The translations under genes were made by a program, and so were the position numbers. From Psychrobacillus sp048572895 (lineage in GTDB: Bacteria; Bacillota; Bacilli; Bacillales_A; Planococcaceae), in the NCBI RefSeq assembly GCF_048572895.1, contig NZ_CP183878.1:868001-932000 (forward strand): a stretch of 64,000 bases of DNA. The letters run 5' to 3'. The notes under the pieces are model-generated. The model had not been told where the DNA came from. It saw only the letters and a program-made list of their open reading frames with translations, and did not search any database. Position 1 is the first letter of the stretch; the number at the start of each line of letters is the position of its first letter. Below, one piece after another: positions 7,685 to 15,690 of the stretch.

Positions 7685-9212
7685 AATTTTTGACACAACG
7701 CTACGTGACGGCGAACAATCAGCTGGTATTAACTTAAATACGAAAGAAAAGCTAGAAATTGCTCGTCAACTTGAAAAGTACGGTGTTTCCATTATTGAAG
7801 CAGGGTTTCCTGCTTCATCCCCTGGGGACTTCGAAGCAGTTAAACTAATAGCAGATACGGTGAAAAATTCAGTCGTAACAGGTCTTGCCCGTACAATCAA
7901 AAGTGATATCGAAACTTCATGGGAAGCATTAAAAGGTGGAGTGCAGCCACATCTGCACACATTTATCGCAACATCTCCAATTCATATGCAATATAAGTTA
8001 AACAAAACACCAGAACAAGTAATTGAACTTGCCGTTGAATCTGTAAAGCTAGCAAAAAGATATTTTCCATTAGTACAGTGGTCAGCAGAAGATGCAACTC
8101 GTTCCGATAAAGAATTTTTAGTTCGCATTATGAATGAAGTGATTAAAGCAGGGGCAACAACGATTAATATTCCAGATACAGTAGGCTATGCAACCCCTAT
8201 TGAATACGGTACTTTATTCAAATACTTAAGTGAAAACGTAACAGGTATCGAAAAAGTGAAATTATCAGCTCATTGTCATGATGACTTAGGAATGGCTATC
8301 GCTAATACTTTAGCAGCTATCGAAAATGGAGCAACGCAAGTAGAAGGTACGATTAATGGTATCGGTGAACGTGCGGGTAATGCAGCACTGGAGGAAGTAG
8401 CTGTTGCACTACATATTCGCAATGATTATTACCAAGCCGATTCAGGAATTATATTGAAAGAAACAAAACGTACTAGCCAGCTAGTAAGTCAGTTGACAGG
8501 TGTAGTTATTCAGCCAAATAAAGCAGTTGTCGGAAAAAATGCATTTGCCCATGAATCTGGTATTCACCAGGATGGCATGCTAAAAAATCCAGAAACATAT
8601 GAAATTATTACACCTGATTTAATCGGTGATGTAGCAACTGAACTTGTTCTTGGAAAACATTCTGGTCGACATGCATTCTTCTCAAGAGCAGCAGAAATGG
8701 GCTTCCAATTGAGTGATGATAAGCTCAATGCGGCATTTGTTGCATTCAAAAAATTAGCTGACCGTAAGAAAGAAATTAGCGAAGAGGATTTATTTGTTTT
8801 ATTGACTGACCAGCAGGTGAAGAGTGGAGAAGTGGAAGTGTATGAATTAGAGGAATTGATCATTCATTACGAAAACAATATTCCTACTTCTACTATTACT
8901 GTAAAAGTACCAACTGGTGAAAATGTTGTGGAAACTTGCGCTGGTTCAGGTGCTGTAGAAGCTATTTTCAATACATTGGAAAAAATCGTAAAAGGCGAAG
9001 TTCGCATTTTAGACTATCGTGTATCATCTGTCTCCAAAGGTCGGGACGCACTTGGAGAGGCTATTGTTAACTTAACATACAACGGCAAAACATCATCTGG
9101 CCGTAACGCTTCTCAGGATGTATTAAAAGCATCTGCAAGAGCGTACATCAACGCTATCAATCGCCAATTAGTAAACGTTCAAATAAAGGAGCAAGCCGCA
9201 GTAGGACAATAA
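7671..9212 (+). CDS. leuA: 2-isopropylmalate synthase
   Basis: LeuA condenses 2-ketoisovalerate with acetyl-CoA, the committed step of leucine synthesis. The 513 aa contain DTTLRDGEQSAG (active-site Arg/Asp, residues 7-18), the metal-ligand motif HCHDDLGMAIAN and HESGIHQDGMLK. A C-terminal regulatory domain (about residues 390-505) is expected to bind leucine. The start is GTG, inside the ilvC reading frame; the protein begins MRKIEIFDTTLRDG, in line with family members. Confidence 0.97.
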   Translation: MRKIEIFDTTLRDGEQSAGINLNTKEKLEIARQLEKYGVSIIEAGFPASSPGDFEAVKLIADTVKNSVVTGLARTIKSDIETSWEALKGGVQPHLHTFIATSPIHMQYKLNKTPEQVIELAVESVKLAKRYFPLVQWSAEDATRSDKEFLVRIMNEVIKAGATTINIPDTVGYATPIEYGTLFKYLSENVTGIEKVKLSAHCHDDLGMAIANTLAAIENGATQVEGTINGIGERAGNAALEEVAVALHIRNDYYQADSGIILKETKRTSQLVSQLTGVVIQPNKAVVGKNAFAHESGIHQDGMLKNPETYEIITPDLIGDVATELVLGKHSGRHAFFSRAAEMGFQLSDDKLNAAFVAFKKLADRKKEISEEDLFVLLTDQQVKSGEVEVYELEELIIHYENNIPTSTITVKVPTGENVVETCAGSGAVEAIFNTLEKIVKGEVRILDYRVSSVSKGRDALGEAIVNLTYNGKTSSGRNASQDVLKASARAYINAINRQLVNVQIKEQAAVGQ

Positions 9213-9245
9213 ATAAGTGTAAACAAAAAAATGGGAGTGAATGGG

Positions 9246-10346
9246 ATGGAAAAAACGATAACGGTATTACCGGGAGATGGAATCGGTCCAGAAGTAACAG
9301 AGGCAGCAGTAAAGGTGCTTCAAGCAATTGCAAATCGCTATAACCATACGTTTAACTTGCAATATGGTCTGATTGGTGGAGCAGCAATAGATGCTTGTGA
9401 GAATCCACTTCCAGAAGAAACTATAAAAGCATGTAGCCAAAGTGATGCCATCCTTTTAGGCGCAGTAGGTGGGCCAAAATGGGATCAAAATCCATCTCAT
9501 TTACGCCCGGAAAAAGGGTTGCTAGCTATTCGTAAGCATTTTGGACTGTATGCGAATATTCGTCCAGTCAAAGCGATTCCTGCTTTACTAGAAGCCTCTC
9601 CTCTTAAAAAAGAAGTAGCGGAATCAGTAGATTTAGTTATTGTTCGTGAATTGACTGGGGGCTTATATTTTGCCGAGCCACGAAAAAAAACAAATGATTA
9701 CGCATTGGACACTTTAGTTTATACACGGGGTGAAATCGAACGAATCGTGGATACTGCTTTCCAATTAGCAAGAAGTCGTCGTGGTAAGCTTGCCTCAGTG
9801 GATAAAGCAAACGTACTAGATTCTAGTAAATTATGGCGTCAAATCGTAGAAGAGAAAAAACAAGGTTATCCGGATGTAGAAGTAGAGCATATGCTTGTGG
9901 ATTCCACTGCGATGAAGCTGATCACAAAGCCAGATTCATTTGACGTAATTGTAACGGAAAATATGTTTGGGGACATTTTAAGTGATGAGGCTTCCGTAAT
10001 CACTGGGTCCTTAGGGATGCTTCCTTCGGCAAGTACACGTGAGGATGGCTTCGGTTTATATGAACCAGTCCATGGCTCTGCTCCGGATATTGCTGGAAAA
10101 AACAAAGCAAACCCAGCGGCAACAATTCTTTCAACAGCTATGATGCTACGTGAAGCGTTCCAAATGGAAACAGAAGCGGCAGCTATCGAAGAAGCAGTAT
10201 TTAATGTATTGGATGACGGTAATTTCACGAGCGACCTTCAGATTAAAGGGAAACGAGTGCTTTCTACAACAGAATGGACGGCAAAAGTGATAGAAGAATT
10301 AGACTCAGAATTTGTATCAGATAGTATTATGCTTTCTTATGTCTAA
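9246..10346 (+). CDS. leuB: 3-isopropylmalate dehydrogenase
   Basis: It oxidatively decarboxylates 3-isopropylmalate with NAD+. The protein shows LPGDGIGPEVTEAA at the N-terminus, RELTGGLYFAEPR in the substrate region and NMFGDILSDEAS / HGSAPDIAGKNKANP near the C-terminus. I prefer the ATG at 9246 (366 aa) over the in-frame ATG at 9231: GGGAG at 9233-9237 is correctly spaced from 9246, and it gives the usual N-terminus MEKTITVLPGDG. It follows leuA by about 33 bases in the same operon. Confidence 0.96.
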   Translation: MEKTITVLPGDGIGPEVTEAAVKVLQAIANRYNHTFNLQYGLIGGAAIDACENPLPEETIKACSQSDAILLGAVGGPKWDQNPSHLRPEKGLLAIRKHFGLYANIRPVKAIPALLEASPLKKEVAESVDLVIVRELTGGLYFAEPRKKTNDYALDTLVYTRGEIERIVDTAFQLARSRRGKLASVDKANVLDSSKLWRQIVEEKKQGYPDVEVEHMLVDSTAMKLITKPDSFDVIVTENMFGDILSDEASVITGSLGMLPSASTREDGFGLYEPVHGSAPDIAGKNKANPAATILSTAMMLREAFQMETEAAAIEEAVFNVLDDGNFTSDLQIKGKRVLSTTEWTAKVIEELDSEFVSDSIMLSYV

Positions 10347-10365
10347 CCAAAAGGAGAGGGACTAA

Positions 10366-11775
10366 ATGGCAAAAACGATTATTGAGAAAATTTGGGATGA
10401 ACATATTGTGTATGAGGAAGAAGGTAAACCAGACCTTCTCTATATCGATTTACACTTACTCCATGAGGTGACATCTCCGCAAGCTTTTGAAGGGTTACGA
10501 CTAAATAATCGCAAGGTTCGTCGGCCAGATCTTTGTTATGCAACGATGGACCATAATGTACCCACTAGAAATAGAGAACAGATTAAAGATGTTATCGCTC
10601 GTAAACAAATCTCTACACTGCAACAAAACTGTGAAGAATTTGGCGTTCCACTTGCCAATATGGACCATCCCGATCAAGGTATTGTCCACATTATCGGACC
10701 AGAGCTGGGTCTAACTCAGCCTGGAAAAACGATTGTTTGTGGAGACAGTCACACGTCTACACATGGTGCATTTGGTGCCATTGCTTTTGGTATCGGAACT
10801 AGTGAAGTAGAGCATGTTCTTTCTACACAAACACTTTGGCAGGCTAAACCCAAAACAATGCAGATTAAAGTGACAGGTGAGCTTGGTTATGGTGTAGCAG
10901 CAAAAGATATAATTTTAGCAATTATTTCGAAGTTTGGAATCGATATGGGTACAGGTTACATTGTGGAATATACTGGCGAAGCGATTCGTAAGCTATCAAT
11001 GGAAGAGCGTATGACCATTTGTAATATGTCGATTGAAGCAGGAGCACGCGCTGGTTTGATCAGCCCAGATGAGACGACAGTTGATTTCTTACGAGGACGC
11101 GAGCATGTACCTTCAGGGGAAGCTTTTGAAAAAGAAGCAGCACGTTGGTTAGCTCTAGCTACTGATGAGGGTGCTAGTTACGATAAAACGGTAGAAATAT
11201 CTACAGATGAAATCGAACCATTTGTAACATGGGGTACTAATCCTTCTATGGGTTCTGGAGTATCGCAAAATATTCCGTTCACATCCGATTTCGTGGAAAC
11301 AAGTGACCAACAAGCACATGAAAAAGCACTTGCTTACATGGGTCTGGAACAAGGAATGCCGTTAGAGGATATTGCTATATCAAATGTGTTTATCGGTTCT
11401 TGTACGAATGCTCGTTTAAGTGATCTTCGTACAGCAGCAAATGTAATTGCTGGTCGCAAAGTACATCCAAATGTAACCGCAATTGTCGTTCCAGGATCAC
11501 AAACGGTTAAAAAACAAGCAGAGCAAGAAGGGATCGACCAAGTATTCTTAGACGCAGGATTTGAATGGCGCGAATCAGGCTGTAGTATGTGCCTAGCGAT
11601 GAATGATGATATCGTTCCAGCAGGAGAGCATTGCGCATCTACTTCCAACCGAAACTTTGAAGGTCGTCAAGGGGCTGGTTCAAGAACGCATCTGATGAGT
11701 CCAGCAATGGCAGCAGCTGCAGCTATCGAAGGCCATATAGTGGATATTCGCAAATTTGGACTAGTAAATGCATAA
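10366..11775 (+). CDS. leuC: 3-isopropylmalate dehydratase, large subunit
   Basis: The large subunit of isopropylmalate isomerase, an aconitase-family enzyme with a 4Fe-4S cluster. The 469 aa contain CGDSHTSTHGAFG and the cluster cysteines in FIGSCTNAR and ESGCSMCLAMN. The end (FEGRQGAGSRTHLMSPAMAAAAA) is fully conserved. The ribosome binding site AAGGAGAGG lies before the ATG; leuD follows after 12 bases with its own AAGGAGG. Confidence 0.97.
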   Translation: MAKTIIEKIWDEHIVYEEEGKPDLLYIDLHLLHEVTSPQAFEGLRLNNRKVRRPDLCYATMDHNVPTRNREQIKDVIARKQISTLQQNCEEFGVPLANMDHPDQGIVHIIGPELGLTQPGKTIVCGDSHTSTHGAFGAIAFGIGTSEVEHVLSTQTLWQAKPKTMQIKVTGELGYGVAAKDIILAIISKFGIDMGTGYIVEYTGEAIRKLSMEERMTICNMSIEAGARAGLISPDETTVDFLRGREHVPSGEAFEKEAARWLALATDEGASYDKTVEISTDEIEPFVTWGTNPSMGSGVSQNIPFTSDFVETSDQQAHEKALAYMGLEQGMPLEDIAISNVFIGSCTNARLSDLRTAANVIAGRKVHPNVTAIVVPGSQTVKKQAEQEGIDQVFLDAGFEWRESGCSMCLAMNDDIVPAGEHCASTSNRNFEGRQGAGSRTHLMSPAMAAAAAIEGHIVDIRKFGLVNA

Positions 11776-11787
11776 GGAGGAAACCTC

Positions 11788-12369
11788 ATGGAGCCTATCA
11801 ATGAAATAAAAAGTGTCATTACACCTTTAAATCAGAAAAATGTCGACACTGACCAAATAATTTCAAAAGAATTTCTAAAACGTATTGAACGTACGGGGTT
11901 CGGTAAATATCTTTTTTACCACTGGCGTTTCGATGCAAATGATGAGCCGATTAAAGACTTCGTATTAAATGATGAACGCTATAAAGATTCTACTATCTTA
12001 GTAGCACATGATAACTTTGGCTGTGGCTCCTCCCGTGAACATGCACCTTGGTCCATTTTGGATTATGGCTTTCGAGTAGTCATTGCACCAAGCTTTGCGG
12101 ATATCTTCTATAATAACTGCATGAAAAATGGAATCTTACCGATTAAGTTATCTGTTAGTGAAGTGGAAGCATTGTTAAACAAAGAAGTATATGAAGTAGC
12201 GGTAAATCTAGAAGCGCAAACAGTAACAGGTGCTGACGGTATTGTATATTCATTTGACATTGATCCGTACCAAAAGAAAATGCTTCTAAATGGTTGGGAC
12301 GAAATTTCATTAACCTTTCAATATGAAGATAAAATAAAAGCTTATGAAGAAAAAGTAGCTCAAGCATAA
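11788..12369 (+). CDS. leuD: 3-isopropylmalate dehydratase, small subunit
   Basis: This 193-aa swivelling domain completes the LeuCD isomerase. It shows NVDTDQIISKEFLKRIERTGFG and NFGCGSSREHAPW, the substrate-loop motif of the family. Length and both termini are normal. Confidence 0.97.
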   Translation: MEPINEIKSVITPLNQKNVDTDQIISKEFLKRIERTGFGKYLFYHWRFDANDEPIKDFVLNDERYKDSTILVAHDNFGCGSSREHAPWSILDYGFRVVIAPSFADIFYNNCMKNGILPIKLSVSEVEALLNKEVYEVAVNLEAQTVTGADGIVYSFDIDPYQKKMLLNGWDEISLTFQYEDKIKAYEEKVAQA

Positions 12370-12480
12370 GAAAAGCTCTACCTGAGCTCCAAAAAAAATA
12401 GCTAATTAGGAGATGGTTTTGTTGGGAATTCATACGACACTGTAGGTTTATATGATGCATCTGAAAGAGTAGCGGAGTTC

Positions 12481-13410
12481 GTGCATCGCACACCGTGTAA
12501 AAGATCGGCCACATTCAATAAAATTACCGAGAAAAATGTGTTTTTGAAATTAGAAAACCTGCAAAAAACTGGGTCATTTAAAATTAGAGGCGCTATGAAT
12601 AAAGTATCTCAGCTGAGCGAAGTAGAGTGTGCCAAAGGATTAATCGCAGCCTCTGCCGGTAATCATGCTCAAGGTGTCGCATTTGCTGGAAAAGCACGAA
12701 ATGTACCAGTCACGATTTTTATGCCACTTGGAACGCCCGTTTCGAAAGTAAATGCTACGAAAGGGTATGGTGCAACTGTCAAATTAGTTGGCCAAAATTT
12801 TGATGAAGCGTATATTGCTGCTCGTGAGGAACAACTTCGAACAGGAGCAACATTCATCCATCCTTTTGACGATATAGCAGTTATCGAGGGGCAAGCAACT
12901 GTCGCGATGGAAATGCTTCAACAGCGTCCAGAGCTAGATACGATTGTCGTTCCAGCAGGCGGAGGGGGCTTACTTGCAGGAACACTTCTTGCAGTCAAAT
13001 CCATCCGTCCAGATGTCCGAGTTATCGGCGTCCAATCCAGCAACGCCTCGGCAATTGCCTTAGCGTATAAAGGAAAAGGAGACGGTTTGCTACCATTCCA
13101 GGGCAAAACAATCGCGGAAGGCATTAACGTGAAAACACCAGGAAATCTGACTATGAACATTATTCAAGCGCTCGTGGACGATGTGATCACCGTGAGCGAA
13201 CAAGAAATAGCATCTGCTATTTTGTTCACGCTCGAACGCGAAAAAACGTTTATCGAAGGTGCGGCCGCCGCAGCTGTAGCGGCAGTATTGAACCACCGTA
13301 TCCCAGGTACATCCCAAAATGTTGGCATCATCGTAAGCGGAGGTAACTTCGATGTTAGTAAACTAGTCGAATGCCAACAATTATGTACGGATATGCCGTT
13401 AGCTAAATAA
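12481..13410 (+). CDS. ilvA: Threonine ammonia-lyase without ACT domain; 5' end apparently frameshifted
   Basis: The enzyme deaminates threonine to 2-ketobutyrate, supplying the isoleucine branch, which fits its place at the operon end. The PLP lysine motif GSFKIRGAMNK and the phosphate loop SAGNHAQGVAFAG are intact. The reading frame ends at VSGGNFD plus about 16 residues, so the C-terminal ACT-like regulatory domain of biosynthetic IlvA (about 420 aa) is missing. It therefore resembles TdcB-type enzymes of about 330 aa. The GTG at 12481 is the only in-frame start, yet homologous sequence (YDASERVAEFVHRTP) runs in frame upstream from 12421. An ATG at 12413, well spaced after TTAGGAG, is out of frame by one base across a T4 run (12417-12420). 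One extra T would restore the full N-terminus. Either a frameshift mutation or a sequencing error is likely. Confidence 0.85.
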   Translation: MHRTPCKRSATFNKITEKNVFLKLENLQKTGSFKIRGAMNKVSQLSEVECAKGLIAASAGNHAQGVAFAGKARNVPVTIFMPLGTPVSKVNATKGYGATVKLVGQNFDEAYIAAREEQLRTGATFIHPFDDIAVIEGQATVAMEMLQQRPELDTIVVPAGGGGLLAGTLLAVKSIRPDVRVIGVQSSNASAIALAYKGKGDGLLPFQGKTIAEGINVKTPGNLTMNIIQALVDDVITVSEQEIASAILFTLEREKTFIEGAAAAAVAAVLNHRIPGTSQNVGIIVSGGNFDVSKLVECQQLCTDMPLAK

Positions 13411-13417
13411 TGACTGT

Positions 13418-13458
13418 CAAAACACCACTAGCCAGTTGAGGATAGTGGTGTTTTGATG
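13418..13458 (+). terminator. Terminator of the ilv-leu operon
   Basis: CAAAACACCACTA (13418-13430) pairs perfectly with TAGTGGTGTTTTG (13443-13455); the 3' arm ends in TTTTG. Confidence 0.85.
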
Positions 13459-13495
13459 TGTAGAAATAATGGTGTGTGGATGAATGTTAAAAAGT

Positions 13496-13660
13496 GTTGC
13501 GCATATGCGCCCGGATGTTGCGCGAACAGGGGATAATGTTGCGTATAACGCATGGTAAGTTGCGCAAACCAAAAACGTTGCGTAAACGTGCCAAAATGTT
13601 GCGCAAACCAAAGACAACGTTGCGCATATGTCACGGGAAGTTGCGCAAAATTATATTGCT
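13496..13660. repeat. 21-nt-period array, keyword GTTGCGCA (8 units)
   Basis: GTTGCG starts at 13496, 13517, 13538, 13559, 13577, 13598, 13619 and 13640. All steps are 21 nt except one of 18. The keyword extends to GTTGCG(C/T)A with an A-rich following triplet; the rest of each unit is variable. It follows the operon terminator directly. Both strands are open in some frames but encode only seven-residue repeats (for example MLRKPKT), so I do not call a gene. Confidence 0.9.
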
Positions 13661-13674
13661 GTCTTCATCCTGCA

Positions 13675-13703
13675 AAAATGCGGGGATTCTATCCCCGCAT
13701 TTT
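13675..13703. terminator. Perfect 13-bp hairpin between two repeat arrays
   Basis: AAAATGCGGGGAT and ATCCCCGCATTTT flank a TCT loop. Flanking A and T runs allow it to act as a terminator in either direction. Confidence 0.7.
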
Positions 13704-13764
13704 GCGATTCTCGTCAATTACCTTGCGATTCTACACGTTCAATTTGTGATTCTTACTTCCTCGT
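13702..13764. repeat. Short 21-nt-period array, keyword TTGCGATT (3 units)
   Basis: TTGCGATTC starts at 13702 and 13723 and a variant TTGTGATTC at 13744, exactly 21 nt apart. The keyword is the same as in the array at 1781-1885. The first unit overlaps the right arm of the 13675-13703 hairpin. Confidence 0.75.
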
Positions 13765-13784
13765 ACTTAACTTAAACTCATCAC

Positions 13785-13813
13785 TTGACTTTATTAGGTA
13801 ACTAAAATATAAT
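13785..13813 (+). promoter_or_regulatory. Sigma-A promoter of the catE-like gene with overlapping imperfect dyad
   Basis: TTGACT (13785-13790), a 17-base spacer and TATAAT (13808-13813). An imperfect dyad GTAACT-N7-AATTAC spans the -10 region. In B. subtilis catDE is controlled by MarR-type repressors (YodB, CatR), so a repressor site here is plausible but unproven. Confidence 0.75.
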
Positions 13814-13855
13814 TACTTACGAAAAGTAACCAAACAATCAAATGGAGGAATTCAC

Positions 13856-14704
13856 ATGAAATATCATAATAAACCAAACACATTTGTAGAATTAGTAGAG
13901 TTAAAGGTAGTGGATCTTCAACGTTCAATGGACTTCTATGAAAACATAATAGGCTTTAAAGTACTGGAGCAACAAGCTGACAAAATCTATCTGACTGCCG
14001 ATGGGGAGACAGCACTTCTATCTATTGAACAACCAGCTGATATTATGCCGACACAACAAAAGACAACAGGATTATATCACTTTGCTCTATTGTTACCGAC
14101 ACGTGCTGATTTAGGTGCTGTTTTAAGACACTTCGCAGAGATTAATATTCGCATTGGAGCGGGAGATCACTTAGTTAGTGAAGCATTATACTTAAATGAT
14201 CCAGACGGAAATGGAATTGAGATTTACACTGATCGTCCAGATTCTGAGTGGAAATGGGAAAATGAATACGTTGAGATGGCTACACTTCAAATCGATGCGC
14301 AAAGTATTTTAGCAGAAGGTGCAAGCACTCCGTGGAATGGGCTACCAAAAGGTACAGTAATGGGACATATTCATTTACATGTTGCTGAACTGGATGCAAC
14401 GAAGAAATTTTATCAAGCATTAGGTTTTGATGTTATGACGCCTAATTATCCTGGAGCATTATTTATGGGATCAGGTAAATACCATCATCATATTGGTTTA
14501 AATACTTGGGCTGGAGTCGGCGCTCCTCCTACACCAGAAAATGTAGTTGGGCTAAAGGCATTCACAGTAATTTATCCAACAAACGAAGAGTTACAAGCTG
14601 CAATTGCTAATGTCAAAGAGATCGGAACTGATGTGTCAGAAGAAAATGGAGTATTTATAGTACAAGACCCTTCACAAAATAAAATTAAATTAACTATTAA
14701 ATAA
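13856..14704 (+). CDS. catE: VOC-family dioxygenase, CatE (catechol 2,3-dioxygenase)-like
   Basis: The 282-aa protein has two VOC (glyoxalase-fold) repeats, about residues 8-120 and 165-280. The metal-site residues of ring-cleaving dioxygenases are visible: GHIHLHVAELD, YHHHIGLNTWAG and the DPDGNGIEIYTDRP signature of the first repeat. It aligns over its whole length with B. subtilis CatE (YfiE), which clears catechol and quinone stress products. Start ATG after ATGGAGGAA. It is monogenic here, without catD, under a strong promoter. The family is certain; the precise substrate is inferred. Confidence 0.9.
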   Translation: MKYHNKPNTFVELVELKVVDLQRSMDFYENIIGFKVLEQQADKIYLTADGETALLSIEQPADIMPTQQKTTGLYHFALLLPTRADLGAVLRHFAEINIRIGAGDHLVSEALYLNDPDGNGIEIYTDRPDSEWKWENEYVEMATLQIDAQSILAEGASTPWNGLPKGTVMGHIHLHVAELDATKKFYQALGFDVMTPNYPGALFMGSGKYHHHIGLNTWAGVGAPPTPENVVGLKAFTVIYPTNEELQAAIANVKEIGTDVSEENGVFIVQDPSQNKIKLTIK

Positions 14705-14707
14705 AAC

Positions 14708-14740
14708 AATGACTCCGAGCTAATCGGAGTCATTTTTTGG
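14708..14740. terminator. Terminator between catE and the convergent SDR gene
   Basis: ATGACTCCGA and TCGGAGTCAT form a 10-bp stem followed by TTTTTT on the plus strand. Confidence 0.88.
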
Positions 14741-14753
14741 TCTTCTCCCTCTA

Positions 14754-15545
14754 TTATAATGCCTTCAGCATACCGCCATCGACTACTAAACTTTGGCCAG
14801 TCATATACGTATTTGCTTCGGAACATAGAAATGCGATGATATTCGCAAATTCGGCAGGTTCGCCGTATCTTCCAATCGGAATTATTTGCTTGAATCCTTC
14901 TATTACTTCCTCTATGGATACTTCTCTTTTATCAGCAGCTATTTGGTCTAACTCTGTGACACGATCTGTCTGGATTCGACCTGGACCTACTGTATTGATT
15001 AATATGTTATTTCCTGCGTATTCTCGAGCAATACTTTTCGACAATCCGACCATCCCTAATCGGAATGTATTCGACAGGATTAGACCGTCTAGAACCTCTT
15101 TTGTAGATGATGAGGAAATATTGACGATTCTTCCGAAATTCTGTTCTTTCATATGTGGAAGCGCCAGTCGAATTGTGCGGATATAGCTAAGCAGATTCTT
15201 TTCAAACGCTACTCCCCAGTCTTCATCAGACACCTGCGCAAATCCACCAGCTACCGGACCGCCAACATTATTTACTAAAATATCAATGCCACCAAGCTTT
15301 TCTAGGGCCTCGTTAAAGAGTTGTTCGATATCGCTATTTTTTGTCATATCACAAATGGTGTAATACACTTCTGGGTTTCCACTTTTTGATTTTATTTCCT
15401 CAAGAGTTGCTTGAAGTTCTTCTTCATTTCTACTAGATATCATTACTTTTGCGCCTTCTATTGCAAACTGAAGGGCAGTTGCTTTCCCTAATCCTTTGCT
15501 AGATGCTGTCACAATTACTCGTTTATTTTTTAAGCCTAAGTCCAT
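14754..15545 (-). CDS. Atypical SDR family oxidoreductase (FabG-like)
   Basis: A 263-aa Rossmann-fold reductase with the TASSKGLGKATA cofactor motif (TGxxxGxG type), NNVGGP and the C-terminal MTGQSLVVDGGM. The catalytic Ser is present (VNISSSS), but the canonical Tyr-x3-Lys is replaced by Ser-Asn-Thr-Phe-Arg in ILSNTFRLGMVGLSK. This marks a divergent Bacillales subgroup whose activity is unclear. The start is the ATG at 15545 (MDLGLKNK) after AGGAAGG; longer in-frame extensions lack homology. It converges on catE and diverges from the chemoreceptor gene. Confidence 0.88.
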   Translation of the reverse strand: MDLGLKNKRVIVTASSKGLGKATALQFAIEGAKVMISSRNEEELQATLEEIKSKSGNPEVYYTICDMTKNSDIEQLFNEALEKLGGIDILVNNVGGPVAGGFAQVSDEDWGVAFEKNLLSYIRTIRLALPHMKEQNFGRIVNISSSSTKEVLDGLILSNTFRLGMVGLSKSIAREYAGNNILINTVGPGRIQTDRVTELDQIAADKREVSIEEVIEGFKQIIPIGRYGEPAEFANIIAFLCSEANTYMTGQSLVVDGGMLKAL

Positions 15546-15690
15546 GTTCCGCTTCCTTCCTCTATGTACTACTCTTATCGTACATCGAATTTTCAGATTT
15601 GTCTTTGTAAATTTCATGTTAAGTTTCAGAAAACACACTCATTTGTTTGGAGGATTATGCTATATTTCAAAGTGGGAGGTCGGAATACCT

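Noticed and set aside
13496..13764. CRISPR array
   Set aside because: Repeat words are only 8-11 nt, units 21 nt, and no cas genes are present.
13417..13775. Several overlapping ORFs on both strands across the 13.5-kb array
   Set aside because: They encode only seven-residue repeats created by the 21-nt period, lack ribosome binding sites and are open on both strands at once.
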